Source of the DNA: Rhizophagus clarus
Lineage: Eukaryota; Glomeromycota; Glomeromycetes; Glomerales; Glomeraceae
Assembly (NCBI GenBank): GCA_015698045.1
Contig: BLAL01000278.1
Location: forward strand, 682,001 to 746,000
Length of the DNA: 64,000 bases
Direction of reading: 5' to 3'
The notes below the pieces were generated by a model. That model saw only the letters and a program-made list of their open reading frames with translations, ran no database searches and was not told the origin of the DNA. Below are positions 1-10,669 of this stretch, piece by piece. A program made the position numbers and the translations under genes. The stretch's first letter is position 1; each line of letters begins with the position of its first letter.

Positions 1-424
1 ATATAACCTCATTACGAAGAAGAAAGAAGAACAATTAATAATCAAAATCTATGGGAAGAAATATATGACCACATAAAAATCACATTATGGAGCAGTCACA
101 GTAATAGCGATCGAAAAAGAAAAAGGGATTTCGAAAACAACAAAAAGACAAAAACCAAACGACGTCGGAACGGAAAATAAAAATATAAAAATACAAAAAA
201 CAAAAAATAACGGAGATGGAAAAAACAAAAAAAATAATAATAGAAAACACAACAAAAACAGTAACACGTGATAAATTGATCGGAAAAATTACGCTAGAAG
301 GTTCTATAGACAAATCATGGTATACGATGTTAAAATTATTAATTAATAGCAATATAAATATAATAATAGCAATATAAATATAACTAAAATAGGAATATAT
401 AGATAGATAGATTAGTATAGATAA
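1..424. other. AT-rich stretch without a recognisable gene
   Basis: Purine-rich, low-complexity sequence. The only long reading frames are on the minus strand and consist almost entirely of Phe, Ile and Ser runs, which reflects base composition. Nothing else is seen. Confidence 0.5.
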
Positions 425-887
425 ATTAGTTATAGAAGGACCGGGAAAACTAATAATAGAGGTCACCGGACAATAGTAAATTGGTGAGTTTACCCAAATT
501 AAAAATATTTTGCATAAGTAATTGACTTAAAAATCTAACAATCCTACACAGGAATGTCTGAAGAATATAATGAACCATAAAATATTCTTGTAAAATTAAT
601 ATTAACTGAGATCATTAAATTTTCCGAAAAAATTTTTATAATAATGCGAACTTTTAAAAAAATTTATTAATTATGCGAACCACCTTTTGTGTTACACAGA
701 ATATATAAAAATTTAAATTGAGTGTATAAATGGCAAATTTAACTCTAACCTTAAGCAGATATTGTTAGTCCACACATTTTGGCTTCATTAAAAATTGAAT
801 ATATCAAAAATTTAATCAACTTTACTAGTGTGCCGGGTGCTACGGTGACCTCTATTATAAGATTTCCCGGTCCTGTTATAGATCTAA
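425..887. mobile_element. Segment bounded by ~45-bp inverted repeats
   Basis: The left arm (about 425-468) and right arm (about 842-887) are imperfect inverted repeats sharing the core GGACCGGGAAA and ATAATAGAGGTCACCG. The ~370 bp between them has no coding content. This fits a small non-autonomous transposon (MITE-like). A clear target-site duplication was not found, so the class is unknown. Confidence 0.45.
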
Positions 888-1107
888 TCTATAGGTGTTT
901 ATATTTATATGTAATAATCAATTTTGATTTAAACAATAAATAAACGCGTTACTAATTAAAAAAAAAAAAAAGAAAAAAAAGAAAGTATGCATCGATAAAA
1001 GATCAGTCCCTAGTATGATATGTGACACTATTAAATTCGAATTAGACAAAATTTTTAAAGCTTACTTCATTTCACAATTATAAAAGAATGTATAAGTCAA
1101 AACATAC

Positions 1108-1723
1108 CATGGAATCAACTAGCAACCGTATCTTTACCTATTTTACAAGTCTTGAATGCTAGAAAAGTTCCAATCAACGTTATAATAAGTTTAATTGAGA
1201 AAACGAATGGACATCATAATGAAATAAGAATAGATTTTATAGATCATGATGACATTAATAACAAAAGACTCATTCAAACAATTTATCAAAATTGTCCTAA
1301 TCTCAATTATCTTGAATTGTTAATTAGGAACAAATAATATATCGGAATTTGAAAAATTATTAATTAAATGTAAATATTTAGATGGATTATTTATTATTAT
1401 TGACAATAATGATTGGGATGATTTGTTTAAAATATTAACTAGATCATCACCTAGTAGTTTGTATAAGTTTAAATTTTATTTTTTCTAATGAGACTCCTGA
1501 TTAGGCATCTTAAAAGATTATTTTTTGATAATTGGAAAGGTAGACATCCAATGTTATTACATACCGTTCCAGAGACAATATATAATTCAGGTTATATCGA
1601 TATTAATATGATCAATGAATATAAAGCAGAGGGTGTGATTAAAATATATGATGAAGATATATCTGGAAGCATCTATGAAGATTTCGAATGAATTAGAAAA
1701 AAATTTCAGATGAATTTTATTTA
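1108..1723 (+). pseudogene. F-box/LRR-like pseudogene, C-terminal fragment
   Basis: Only the C-terminal third of the F-box family is present. Matching pieces include LIQTIYQNCPNLNYLELL (about 1270-1320) and FFDNWKGRHPMLLHT (about 1521-1565), followed by EYKAEGVIK and a tail SIYEDFE. The reading frame breaks near 1336 and again before 1488. The conserved Trp of the terminal E-F/Y-E-W motif is a TGA stop at 1689-1691, after which IRKKF continues. The tail most resembles the genes at 22152 and 57570. No F-box half and no promoter-like boxes are seen nearby. Confidence 0.85.
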
Positions 1724-2832
1724 GCGTCATCGTATTTGTTTTTGTTTCAGCCAGCCATCAAAAAGGGTTTCCTCTTCATCGACTAAAGAGTTTACCTGTG
1801 GAACATTGAACGAGGTAAGCTCAGCTTACTGGTTATTTGAAGATGCCACACGTATATATATGTCATAATTGGGACTTTATAACGTAATATCTACACGACG
1901 TATGAGAGTGAATGATAAAATTTATGTAATTTACGAATAGTTCAAAGCTATAAAGAGAGTTTCTAAAGAAATATTTATTTTATTATTTATTTATGATATT
2001 ATAGGATATATAAAAAAGACTATTTATCGACATTAGTCTCATTTTACAAAATCTATCCGTACGATAACTACAACATTAGTTTTTTTTTTGACTAGATAAA
2101 AAAAAGAATATACTGTATAATTTAATTCTAGTAGATGTACATATTTCTTTTTTTTTCATCCCTTAAGTATTATGATAAAATTTAATTGTTTTCTAAAAAT
2201 ATTCGTGGTAGACTCTTTTAAGTTAATTGATTGTCTCGATTATATCACTGAAGTATTATGTATTTGTTAGGAGTTTATTAGATCATTTAGATCAATAAAT
2301 AAAAATGTTTTTTAACTACATTTAATAACAGATAAATAAATTGGTAATATAAATATAATAATGGTTTTGATAATATTGTCGATGAATCTTTCTAATTTTA
2401 CCACTAAAATAATATCAGGAGGATCATATATATCGTGTACTATTGTCCGTGATTTGTGGATAAATAAAAATAAAAATTAAAATATAAAAACAAATAAAGA
2501 TTACATTATATTGAAGTTAATCTGTTATTTTTGAAACTAAGGATATATAATTATTACACGCACGCTGCATATAAGTTAACCGCAAAGTATTCTTAAATGC
2601 CGATAGGTCTAATAAAATGAAATGAATATCTGTAAAGAAATGTGCTACACTTAATAGGAAAAAAAAAATACAATCAAGTCAATAAACGTCAATATATTAT
2701 TTAATGAAAAAATAGCTATTATAATAAAATGTCCTATAAAATGACATTTTCACTGTAATTATAATTAAAAAAAAAACCATTGTGTTATTAATATAAACCC
2801 AATTTAGTTATTAAATTCAGTTAAATTACAGT
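1724..2832. other. Gene-free AT-rich stretch
   Basis: No open frame of credible composition, no recognisable RNA gene, and only short A and T runs. Confidence 0.5.
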
Positions 2833-2864
2833 ATCAAGAAAAATTCGCGCGAATTTTTCTTGAT
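2833..2864. repeat. Perfect 32-bp palindrome
   Basis: Sixteen bases beginning ATCAAGAAAAATTCGC are followed directly by their exact reverse complement, with no spacer. Two decayed relatives follow: a half-like copy near 2925-2945 and a mismatched copy at about 2998-3036. Confidence 0.85.
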
Positions 2865-3511
2865 CATTGTTTTAATTTAGAATTTTTCTTAACAATCAGT
2901 ATACTTTGAATTTTAAAATTAAGTATTATCAAGAAATTCACTTCTTAGTCAATTGTTTTTAATTTAATAATCGGACTTTGAATCTAAAAATTTAACAGTA
3001 TCAACAAAAGTTCGTGCGAATTTTTCTTCAACCTATAGCTTAATTTATTATTCGGACTTTTCGTTTAGAATTTACCATATTATTTTATGTTAATAAAGTT
3101 TTTCATTATATTTATTTGATTATTTTATAAAAATTTCTTACACTAGATAGAAGCAAATATTTTAATCTTTTTTTTATTTTTATTTATTACAAATAATTCA
3201 TTTTAATACAAGACATTTTAATAATTCTATTATTTTCTTTTTTTTTCCTTTCCTAATAGACGTAAAAAATTTTTTTTTTTTTTTAAGTAATTAATAATAA
3301 AATTTGTATACGAATTTAAATTCACATTAATCTAAATAAAAATTAATATATAAAATATATAAATATAGTATCTACATTAATCTAAGTAAAAATTAATCTA
3401 ATTTCAAATTTGTGATTTTTTTTTTTTAACTTTTACCTTTACTTTTCATTTAATGATCATTTCTCTATTAACTAAAATCTATATTTTTTTTTTTTTTCTT
3501 TTCATGATAAA

Positions 3512-4010
3512 TTATTTAAATACTCCTCCAGCATTTAATATCTGCTCTATTTCTTTAAACGCTTTTTCTCCTTTAAAATTATAAAAATATGGTGATTTGC
3601 AAGGAGAATAATGCGTAATATGATTTTTAAAATACCATTGAGAAAATTTTGTTCTATACCACAGTATAGATCATCAACTACTTCTTGAGGACATTCAAAA
3701 GCACTTTAAAATTTCTGTAGATCTTCAGCGTCTTCCGCGGATGAGCTTTTAAATATTAATGAATTCAACTTATTTTGCCAAATTTCTGGCTCCATGTTTT
3801 TTACAGTTAGATGAGGAATTTGTTTTTATATTGCGGAGATTATTTCCTGAGATGATCTACGATTAGTGGTCAAGTCCAAAATTGGATATGTGAAGGAAAT
3901 ATCACTTGATTAAAAAAATTCAAAATGAATTTTTTTTTCCAATCTTTCTTTTTTTCTAGTATTGCGGTGCTTATATGCGAAATTTCATCTGGACAGCCAA
4001 TCAGTGATCA
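3512..4010 (-). pseudogene. Decayed minus-strand protein-coding relic, family unknown
   Basis: Read on the minus strand, coding-like peptides appear in order. Near 4000-3950 is IGCPDEISHISTAILEKKKD. A Met-initiated stretch from 3795 begins MEPEIWQNKLNSLIFKSSSA. A final stretch ends KGEKAFKEIEQILNAGGVFK before a stop at 3512. An in-frame TAA (about 3705) and at least one frame change near 3650 interrupt it. The GCPDEI motif faintly recalls fungal Zn-cluster transcription factor regulatory domains, but that is a guess. The peptide order and non-biased composition are the evidence that this was once coding. Confidence 0.5.
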
Positions 4011-4326
4011 AGTCCAAAACTTGGATTGGATATGTGAAGGAAATGTATTACAGGACGTTTTAATACATTTTTACAAATAGAGCAGTAAACCATTGCTGGA
4101 TTTTAAGCATATATCTAATAAATAAATAAGTAAATAAGTTATTAGAAAAAAAATAATTCAAGTATAAATAAAAAAAATAATTGTTTAATACATACCTTTG
4201 ATTTGTGTATTTTGATTTGCATATCATCTGATCAATTAATTGTTGTGTAGCGTTATAAATCAAAATAAAAAAATCCACCCATATATAAATCCACCATATT
4301 AATGTCGTAAAAATCAAAAAAATGAA

Positions 4327-5397
4327 TGTACCAAATAAAGTTATTAAGGTGAGAATGGTACAAAGGAATAATAAAGAAATGATAAAAATAGTAGTTCAGA
4401 GCCGAATTGGTTAAAACCACATGGGATGAACTATCGTTTAAAGATTAACGATTGAACTATTGGGATATTATTAATAGGGTAAGGATTTGATAATATAAAT
4501 AGGATATATAAAAAATTTTCACAAAAAAATATTAAAAATGTTTATGAAAAATGAAAAAAAAACGAATAAAAAAAATTTTAATTTAAAGAAGAGGAGGGGG
4601 AAAGAAATAAGAAAAATAAAAAACAAACAATGTACCAAATAAAGTTATTAAGGTAAAAATGGTACAAAGGAATGATAAGGAAATAATAAAAATAGTAGTT
4701 CAGAGCCGGATTGGTTAAAACCGCACAGGATGAACTATCGTTTAAAGATTAACGATTGAACTATTGGGATATTAATAAAGGGTAAGGATTTGATAATTTA
4801 ACTGGGGATATATAAAAAAATTATTACAAAAAAAAATAAAGTTTATGAAATATGAAAAAAAAACGAATAAAAAAAATTTTAATTTTAGAAGAGGAGGGGG
4901 AGGAAAGAAATAAGAAAAATAAAAAATAATGTACCAAATAAAGTTATTAAGGTAAGAATGGTACAAAGGAATGATAAAGAAATGATAAAAATAGTAGTTC
5001 AGAGCCGGATTGGTTAAAACCGCATGGGATGAACTATCGTTTAAAGATTAACGATTGAACTATTGGGATATTAATTAAGGATAAGGATTTGATAATTTAA
5101 CTGGGATTTATAAAAAATTATTACAAAAAAAAAATAAAAGTTTATGAAATATGAAAAAAAAACGAGTAAATAAAATTTTAATTTAAAGAAGAGGAGGGGG
5201 AAAGAAATAAGAAAAATAAAAAAGTAATGATAATGATGTACCAAATAAAGTTATTAAGGTAAGAATGGTACAAAGGAATTATTAGGAATTTATAAAAATA
5301 GTAGTTCAGAGCCTGATTGGTTAAAACCGCACAGGATGAACTGTCATTTAAAATCAATGACTGAAGGGTATAAAAAAAGGGTAAGGATTTGAGATAT
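4327..5397. repeat. Tandem satellite, ~300-bp unit, about 3.5 copies
   Basis: Units begin with TGTACCAAATAAAGTTATTA at 4327, 4631, 4930 and 5237, giving periods of 304, 299 and 307 bp; the last copy is partial. Each unit contains GTAGTTCAGAGCC, a possible stem GTTCA...TGAAC, and an inverted pair TCGTT/AACGA in TCGTTTAAAGATTAACGA. Each full unit ends in an A/G-rich stretch (GAAGAGGAGGGGG). No coding function is apparent. Confidence 0.9.
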
Positions 5398-5593
5398 AGA
5401 CCATGTAAATTAAATTTATGTATATGAAAAGGTAATACACCCTATCATATACAAAAATAACTGAATCAGCCAAGAAAAAAGGAAGGTGTTTTAATAAAAA
5501 TAAAAATGATAAAACAATTTTGTCAGAAAAGCAATAAAATGAAATAAAAAGAAAAATAAAAGAGAGAAAAGCGGTTAAAAGAGTAAACAAAAT

Positions 5594-5631
5594 ATCACTA
5601 TTCAATTGTGTTTCCACAATTGAATAGTGAT
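5594..5631. repeat. Perfect 17-bp hairpin with 4-base loop
   Basis: ATCACTATTCAATTGTG, loop TTTC, then the exact reverse complement. It lies inside a minus-strand open stretch (5354-5710) that starts MSFDLCPNFVRSSLTEIPLN. I do not recognise that stretch, and its C-terminal half is hydrophobic low-complexity. Confidence 0.8.
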
Positions 5632-5710
5632 GAGAAAAGCATTTATTAAGGGGAATTTCAGTTAAAGAAGAACGAACAAAATTGGGGCAGAGATCAAAAG
5701 ACATTTTCAA

Positions 5711-8700
5711 AAGTTAGAATTATATAAAAAGTTTTGTAAAAAGTTTTGTAAAAAGATTTATTTTAAAAGACTCTAAGAGAAAAAAAAAAAAAATAAAAGA
5801 AAAATACATATATTTATAGAATTTTGAAATTGGGTAATTACATTATAATTTACAATAATTTATTATTACCTATATTTACTTAGTATGAGTCATTTATATT
5901 CTTGTTAGTAAAACCCAGTCCGATAATAAATTTGTATATTAAATCAGTTATACACATATTTATTTTGTATGAGTCATATATTCTAAATCTGTTAAATATT
6001 AAATTTGCATACTGACTCATTCTGTAAATGATTTAAAAATTAAAGATGTGATAATCTCGTTGAAAATAAACTTAGCAATAATCTTTCTGACAATATTTAT
6101 TGCGGCTTATCAAGATTGATATGAATCATATTATTTACAATGATAATAGGAAATTCAGGTTTTTTTATTAAATTATCATGGGTTATGTATAATTTTTACA
6201 TAATTTCGTAATAGATTATAATATGATAATAATCACATATCACACATATTCACAAATTCAACACAAATTCAACACAAATTCAACACAAATTTGACACAAA
6301 TTTGACACAAATAATAAAATTTGGCCCGAATTAACAAATTTTTACCAAAATTATTAACACAAATTGAACACACATTATATAGTCTCATAAATAATGTCAA
6401 ATCATACCAAGTTACCAATTAACTCTCAATTAAAGGTGAATTAAAAGTGAATTAAATGCGAATTAACATTTAATACATTTAATTATGCAAAAAATCTAAT
6501 ATTGGATTTTATTGTCATTGTTTACTCACTCCCTTAAAAATTTAGCTCATATTTCCACTGTTCAGTAATTACATTATAACTATACAATTACATATGCTTA
6601 AATATTACAATTAAAGGATAAAAATATTTTATGTGTTGATGTACTTTTGTATTTTCAATTAATTGGATTTTCCATCTACACCATAATTGGATTTTAATTT
6701 ACTCCGTTTTGAACAATTAAACAAATGATTACTAACAAGCCTATTGAAAGTTCTGCATCAATATATCGATAAATATTAACTCAATATATACTTTTCCATC
6801 ATAGAGAGTATTTTTAAAAGATTTACTTATTGAAAATAGACGCTTAGAATATCAAAAAATTTTTGACAAATCGACATCACTAACAGATTTATCGGAAATG
6901 TCAAATAATTTTGACATGCTTAAATTTCCAAAATTGCCAAAATTGGTAGAATTGGTAAAATGTCAAAATAAAACCTGACACTTTGCGACACAAACTCAGC
7001 AACATTTATATGAACATTACTAGATACAAGTTAAAAAACTGGACAACAAATATCATCAGTTGAAGAAATGGTGGAAACTATTTAAGAATTCAGGCAAGTT
7101 CTTCGAATGATGTAGAAACAATAAAATAAAGTTAGTCGAAAACTCTATTATGGATGTAAATGAAAAAATCGTTACAATGTTGGTGATCAGACTACGACTA
7201 CTATAACAATTTTCTTCTGATAGGAACAAAGAAAAATTACCCATGTCAGTTCGACATTATGTCGAATCCTTCCCTAAATAGTAACAATTTGACAAATATA
7301 AATAGATAAATAAAATTCAAAGAAATGAATTCTTGATACGTTTTACATGTTTTATTTTAATGTTTTTTTTGTGAAGAATAAACCAGTGTGAAATGTATAT
7401 TAAATTTTAAAATGCAACATAATACGGTACGAAAAGTTTATGTTTATTTTTATTGATGGTGCTACAAATACAGTAGAAACACGATCAGCCGGTTACTGGT
7501 CACCTGCGATAAGCTCTCAAGGTAAAAAAAGCTACAACTAAATGTAACAACATTTTACGTAACCAAAGAAGAACGAAGCTCCCCCCTAGAGCACTGTTCA
7601 TGTCTAATAATAAAGAAAAAACCTAGGCTGCGCCAGCTTATCGCACGAAAGTATATTGAACTCGACAATTGATTAGGAACCGTGGAATAATATTGAACAT
7701 TTCACAACTAAAAGTTGCGAAACTTAACAGCATTCTATATGGAGAGCCCCATTATTCGACCAGTTGTCTCCTAAATATATAGACTTTTGAAATTTATTTC
7801 TATCCAACGTTTTAAAGAGTCTATCTATTGTATTTGGATGAGAAAATCACTAATTTGCGTTCACAAACTTCGGTACGCGTATATCTGAATAATCATCTAG
7901 CTTCGTCATCTTCAATAAGGCTGAATATAAAGTATTTAATTCGAATAAAAAAAAATTAATATTTTATACAGTTTATTATTAATTGCATAAGTGAATGGTT
8001 TGACTAAAAAATAATCTGGACACTTCCTTCATTGAAAAAATGATCTCGTTCTTTTTTCGGGGGAGTTATTTTGATAGATTATTAATTACTATATAATTAA
8101 TTACTAAATTTTGATAAATGTTGATTTAAATAAAAATTTTTATAACTTTATTAATAAATATTAATATAGTTTAAGATGACTCATGATTTTAACGATTATA
8201 GTGCGTTATGACTAACAATATTTGATGATGATACACGAGATAAATTATTAAAAAGAAAAAATTTATGTAATTCTTACATATCATTTGCATATGATGAGTC
8301 ATTTGATTATTGCTTTGCAACATATGAGCCATTGTAACCTCTTATAATAATATTACGCTATGACTTAATAATGATACCATTTTGAAAGCTCGTACAACAT
8401 AATATTGTATAAATATCCGCCATTTTCATTTTTTTTTATTTTATCTATACTCGTACTCGTTACGAAAAAAATTTAGTACTTGAACATTTCGCTCGTCTTA
8501 TTTTTTATCTGTATTTTTTATTTTATTAGTTTTTTTATTAATTTCTGTAATTTTTCATTTATATTTATCGTTATTTCGTATTTATCTTATTTTTTGTTTC
8601 ATTTTTCTTATCTTTTATTCTTTATTCATTTTTTATTTTTATTTATTTATTTATTTATTTTTATCTTCATGTTCACGTTTTTTTACTTTTTTTATCTCTG

Positions 8701-9265
8701 CGTACACGTTCCTTATCCTTTTATCCCTTTCCCCTTAGCTTTCCTGCTTTGGCGTGTTATTGTTCTGTATTTTGTTATTTTTATTTTTTAGGCACGTTTC
8801 ATCAAATCTAGCCGCGAACCATTAAAAGCCACGGGCAGCAAATCAAACAAAAGAAACAGAGGAGGCGAGTATTTCCGTTGTATGGTTCTACTTGCGTTTA
8901 TGGTGTGCATTGTTTTTGAGTGTGGTATAGGGGTTTATGTGCTCGTAGTACGTACCATATGCTCACTGGCTAGTAGTCATCTGCTTTGTGCACAAAAGTC
9001 GTAGCTACTATGATGCCACTAGGTGGTCCCCAAGCTGACTCATATGGGAGGGCAAGCCGTGGTGTCCGTGGAAATGACACATATCTTTATATAATGCTTG
9101 ATCATAATATATACTAACATAATGTAAAAAACTTAATTAGGAATAATTTTCGCAATGTATTAATATATATCTTTAATTGTAACCTAGACTTATTTCGCAC
9201 AAAACTCATATATCGGTTTATGAACTATAAGCATATCATTCCATATCATCCGTATCCAGAATGAA
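5711..9265. other. Long gene-free stretch with a GC-richer island
   Basis: Mostly AT-rich. Two patches depart from the local composition: 7480-7770 and especially 8790-9080, which has complex, more GC-rich sequence (for example ATGGGAGGGCAAGCCGTGG near 9040) but no long open frame. They could be pieces of mobile elements. A plus-strand frame at 8480-8791 is Phe/Ile/Tyr low-complexity and is not called. Confidence 0.4.
6251..6311. repeat. Short tandem repeat (~12 bp, AATTCAACACAA)
   Basis: Three copies of AATTCAACACAA grade into two copies of ATTTGACACAA. This is simple-sequence DNA. Confidence 0.8.
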
Positions 9266-9400
9266 TTTTTTTTTTAAAAAAAAAGTAATAATAAAAGTGG
9301 CGTGTACCAACACAATCATTCTTTTTATAATATTTGATTACTTTTTAATAAAAAATTTGGTGTAAAACAGCAGTACCGATTTTGTGATGAAATCCCTGAA
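9266..9400 (+). pseudogene. Minimal F-box gene remnant
   Basis: An oligo(T)-oligo(A) tract (about 9267-9290) of the kind found before F-box starts is followed at 9357-9395 by TGGTGTAAAACAGCAGTACC and more, reading W-C-K-T-A-V-P-I-L-stop-stop-N-P. This matches the end of the family F-box (TWCVTAVPILWRNP). The Trp codon after Leu is TGA here. No other part of the gene is recognisable. Confidence 0.6.
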
Positions 9401-10489
9401 TCCAGAGATGGTGTAAGGTGTCACACTATTTAATACACATTAAGAAGTATATTGGTGATTATTAAAGGAGTAGAAAGAGTATTTTTTTCAATCGAAGAAT
9501 CGAATATATAAATTATAAGAACCGAGATATTTAACAATTGAAATTCTTTCTTTTTTCTATATTTATATATGATTTTATTTTGACTATCAATTGCATCGTA
9601 TTTTAGGAGCCGAATGTTGGGATTGTTCCATTCTTGTGCAAATTCTCAAGGGTTGTTTAAAAAATCTTCAGACTCACTGGTAGTTTTCTGACATTTTTTA
9701 CTTCTTCTTTTAAAATCCTTAAACAAATTTACATATTTAGTTATCAGATTGTATTATCATTTATCAATTATATAAATTTCAATAAACCTCACCTTTAATT
9801 TGATTAAAAAGGTTTATCGGAAATAGAAGCTATAGATAGAACAGATCATTACCTGGTTTTAAATTTTAAAGAATAATAAGAAGGTAATTTAGAATAAGAA
9901 GCAACTGTCATTGAGAAAAGATTTTCAACGTTGATGGATGTTAAAGAAGGGTATCTTGATGCCTACTACTCTTCCTTTATAAAGCTGATGCTATAAAGGA
10001 ATGAAAAATTACCTTTCAAATTATTCTGAATATATTATATTGATTATTGCGATTTGCAAAAATTTGTGTTTATAAAAATAATCACGCGGTAAAAATAATT
10101 TTCTTTATAATCGAATCTTTCTATTTTTTTTTTTAATGTTTTTAATTATTTGTTAAATAAATAAATTTCGAAGGTTGCTCATAAAATGATAACAATTATT
10201 ATAAAATATTTGCTTTATTCGCATAAAAAGGTTTGGATTAACGACTTTGGAGCGAATCTTGAAGTCGAAAGACTTCCCAATTTTAGAGAATTGTTTCGCA
10301 ACTTGGTCACATAAATTTAATGATTATTATAGTGATGTAATAAAGAATTAGAAAAAAATATATATAATATATATATATATATAATATAAAATTAGAAAAT
10401 TGGAAATCAAAAGAAGTACTATACCACTGCTATGTAAGTTTGAGAATTATTATGATGTTAATAATTTTTTTCTTTTTTAACTTTATCAT

Positions 10490-10669
10490 ATGGTAACACA
10501 GGAACACAAAAGAAATTAAAGAATCATATAAGGGTAGATCTTCAGATCTTCATGCACCGTTTTGAACTTTGTAACACAACATATGCTTTTTTTTTCTTTT
10601 TTTGAAGTCAAAAATTTTTCTCGTCTTCTTTTTTTCTTCCTTTCCTTTTTTTTTTTAAAAAAAAAAAAA
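10490..10669 (+). promoter_or_regulatory. Upstream module of F-box gene 1
   Basis: In order: ATGGTAACACAGGAACA (10490), GATCTTCATGCA (10545-10556), TTTGTAACACAA (10568-10579), then T11 (10646-10656) directly abutting the A run that ends in the ATG at 10670. Related boxes occur before most other F-box genes in this window. A promoter or 5'UTR role is inferred from recurrence. Confidence 0.55.

Noticed and set aside
80..466. Minus-strand open frame of 128 codons
   Set aside because: Almost only Phe, Ile, Ser and Tyr; explained by purine-rich low-complexity DNA on the other strand.
6251..6311. Regularly spaced repeats resembling an array
   Set aside because: Short AT-rich microsatellite without distinct spacers, in a eukaryotic genome.
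8480..8791. Plus-strand open frame, hydrophobic
   Set aside because: Phe/Ile/Tyr/Leu run from T-rich simple sequence, no domain or start context.
10562..10669. N-terminal extension of F-box gene 1 (similar ones precede genes 3 and 8)
   Set aside because: Starts at a non-ATG codon and encodes only promoter boxes and the T/A tract as Phe and Lys runs; siblings begin at the ATG right before the F-box.
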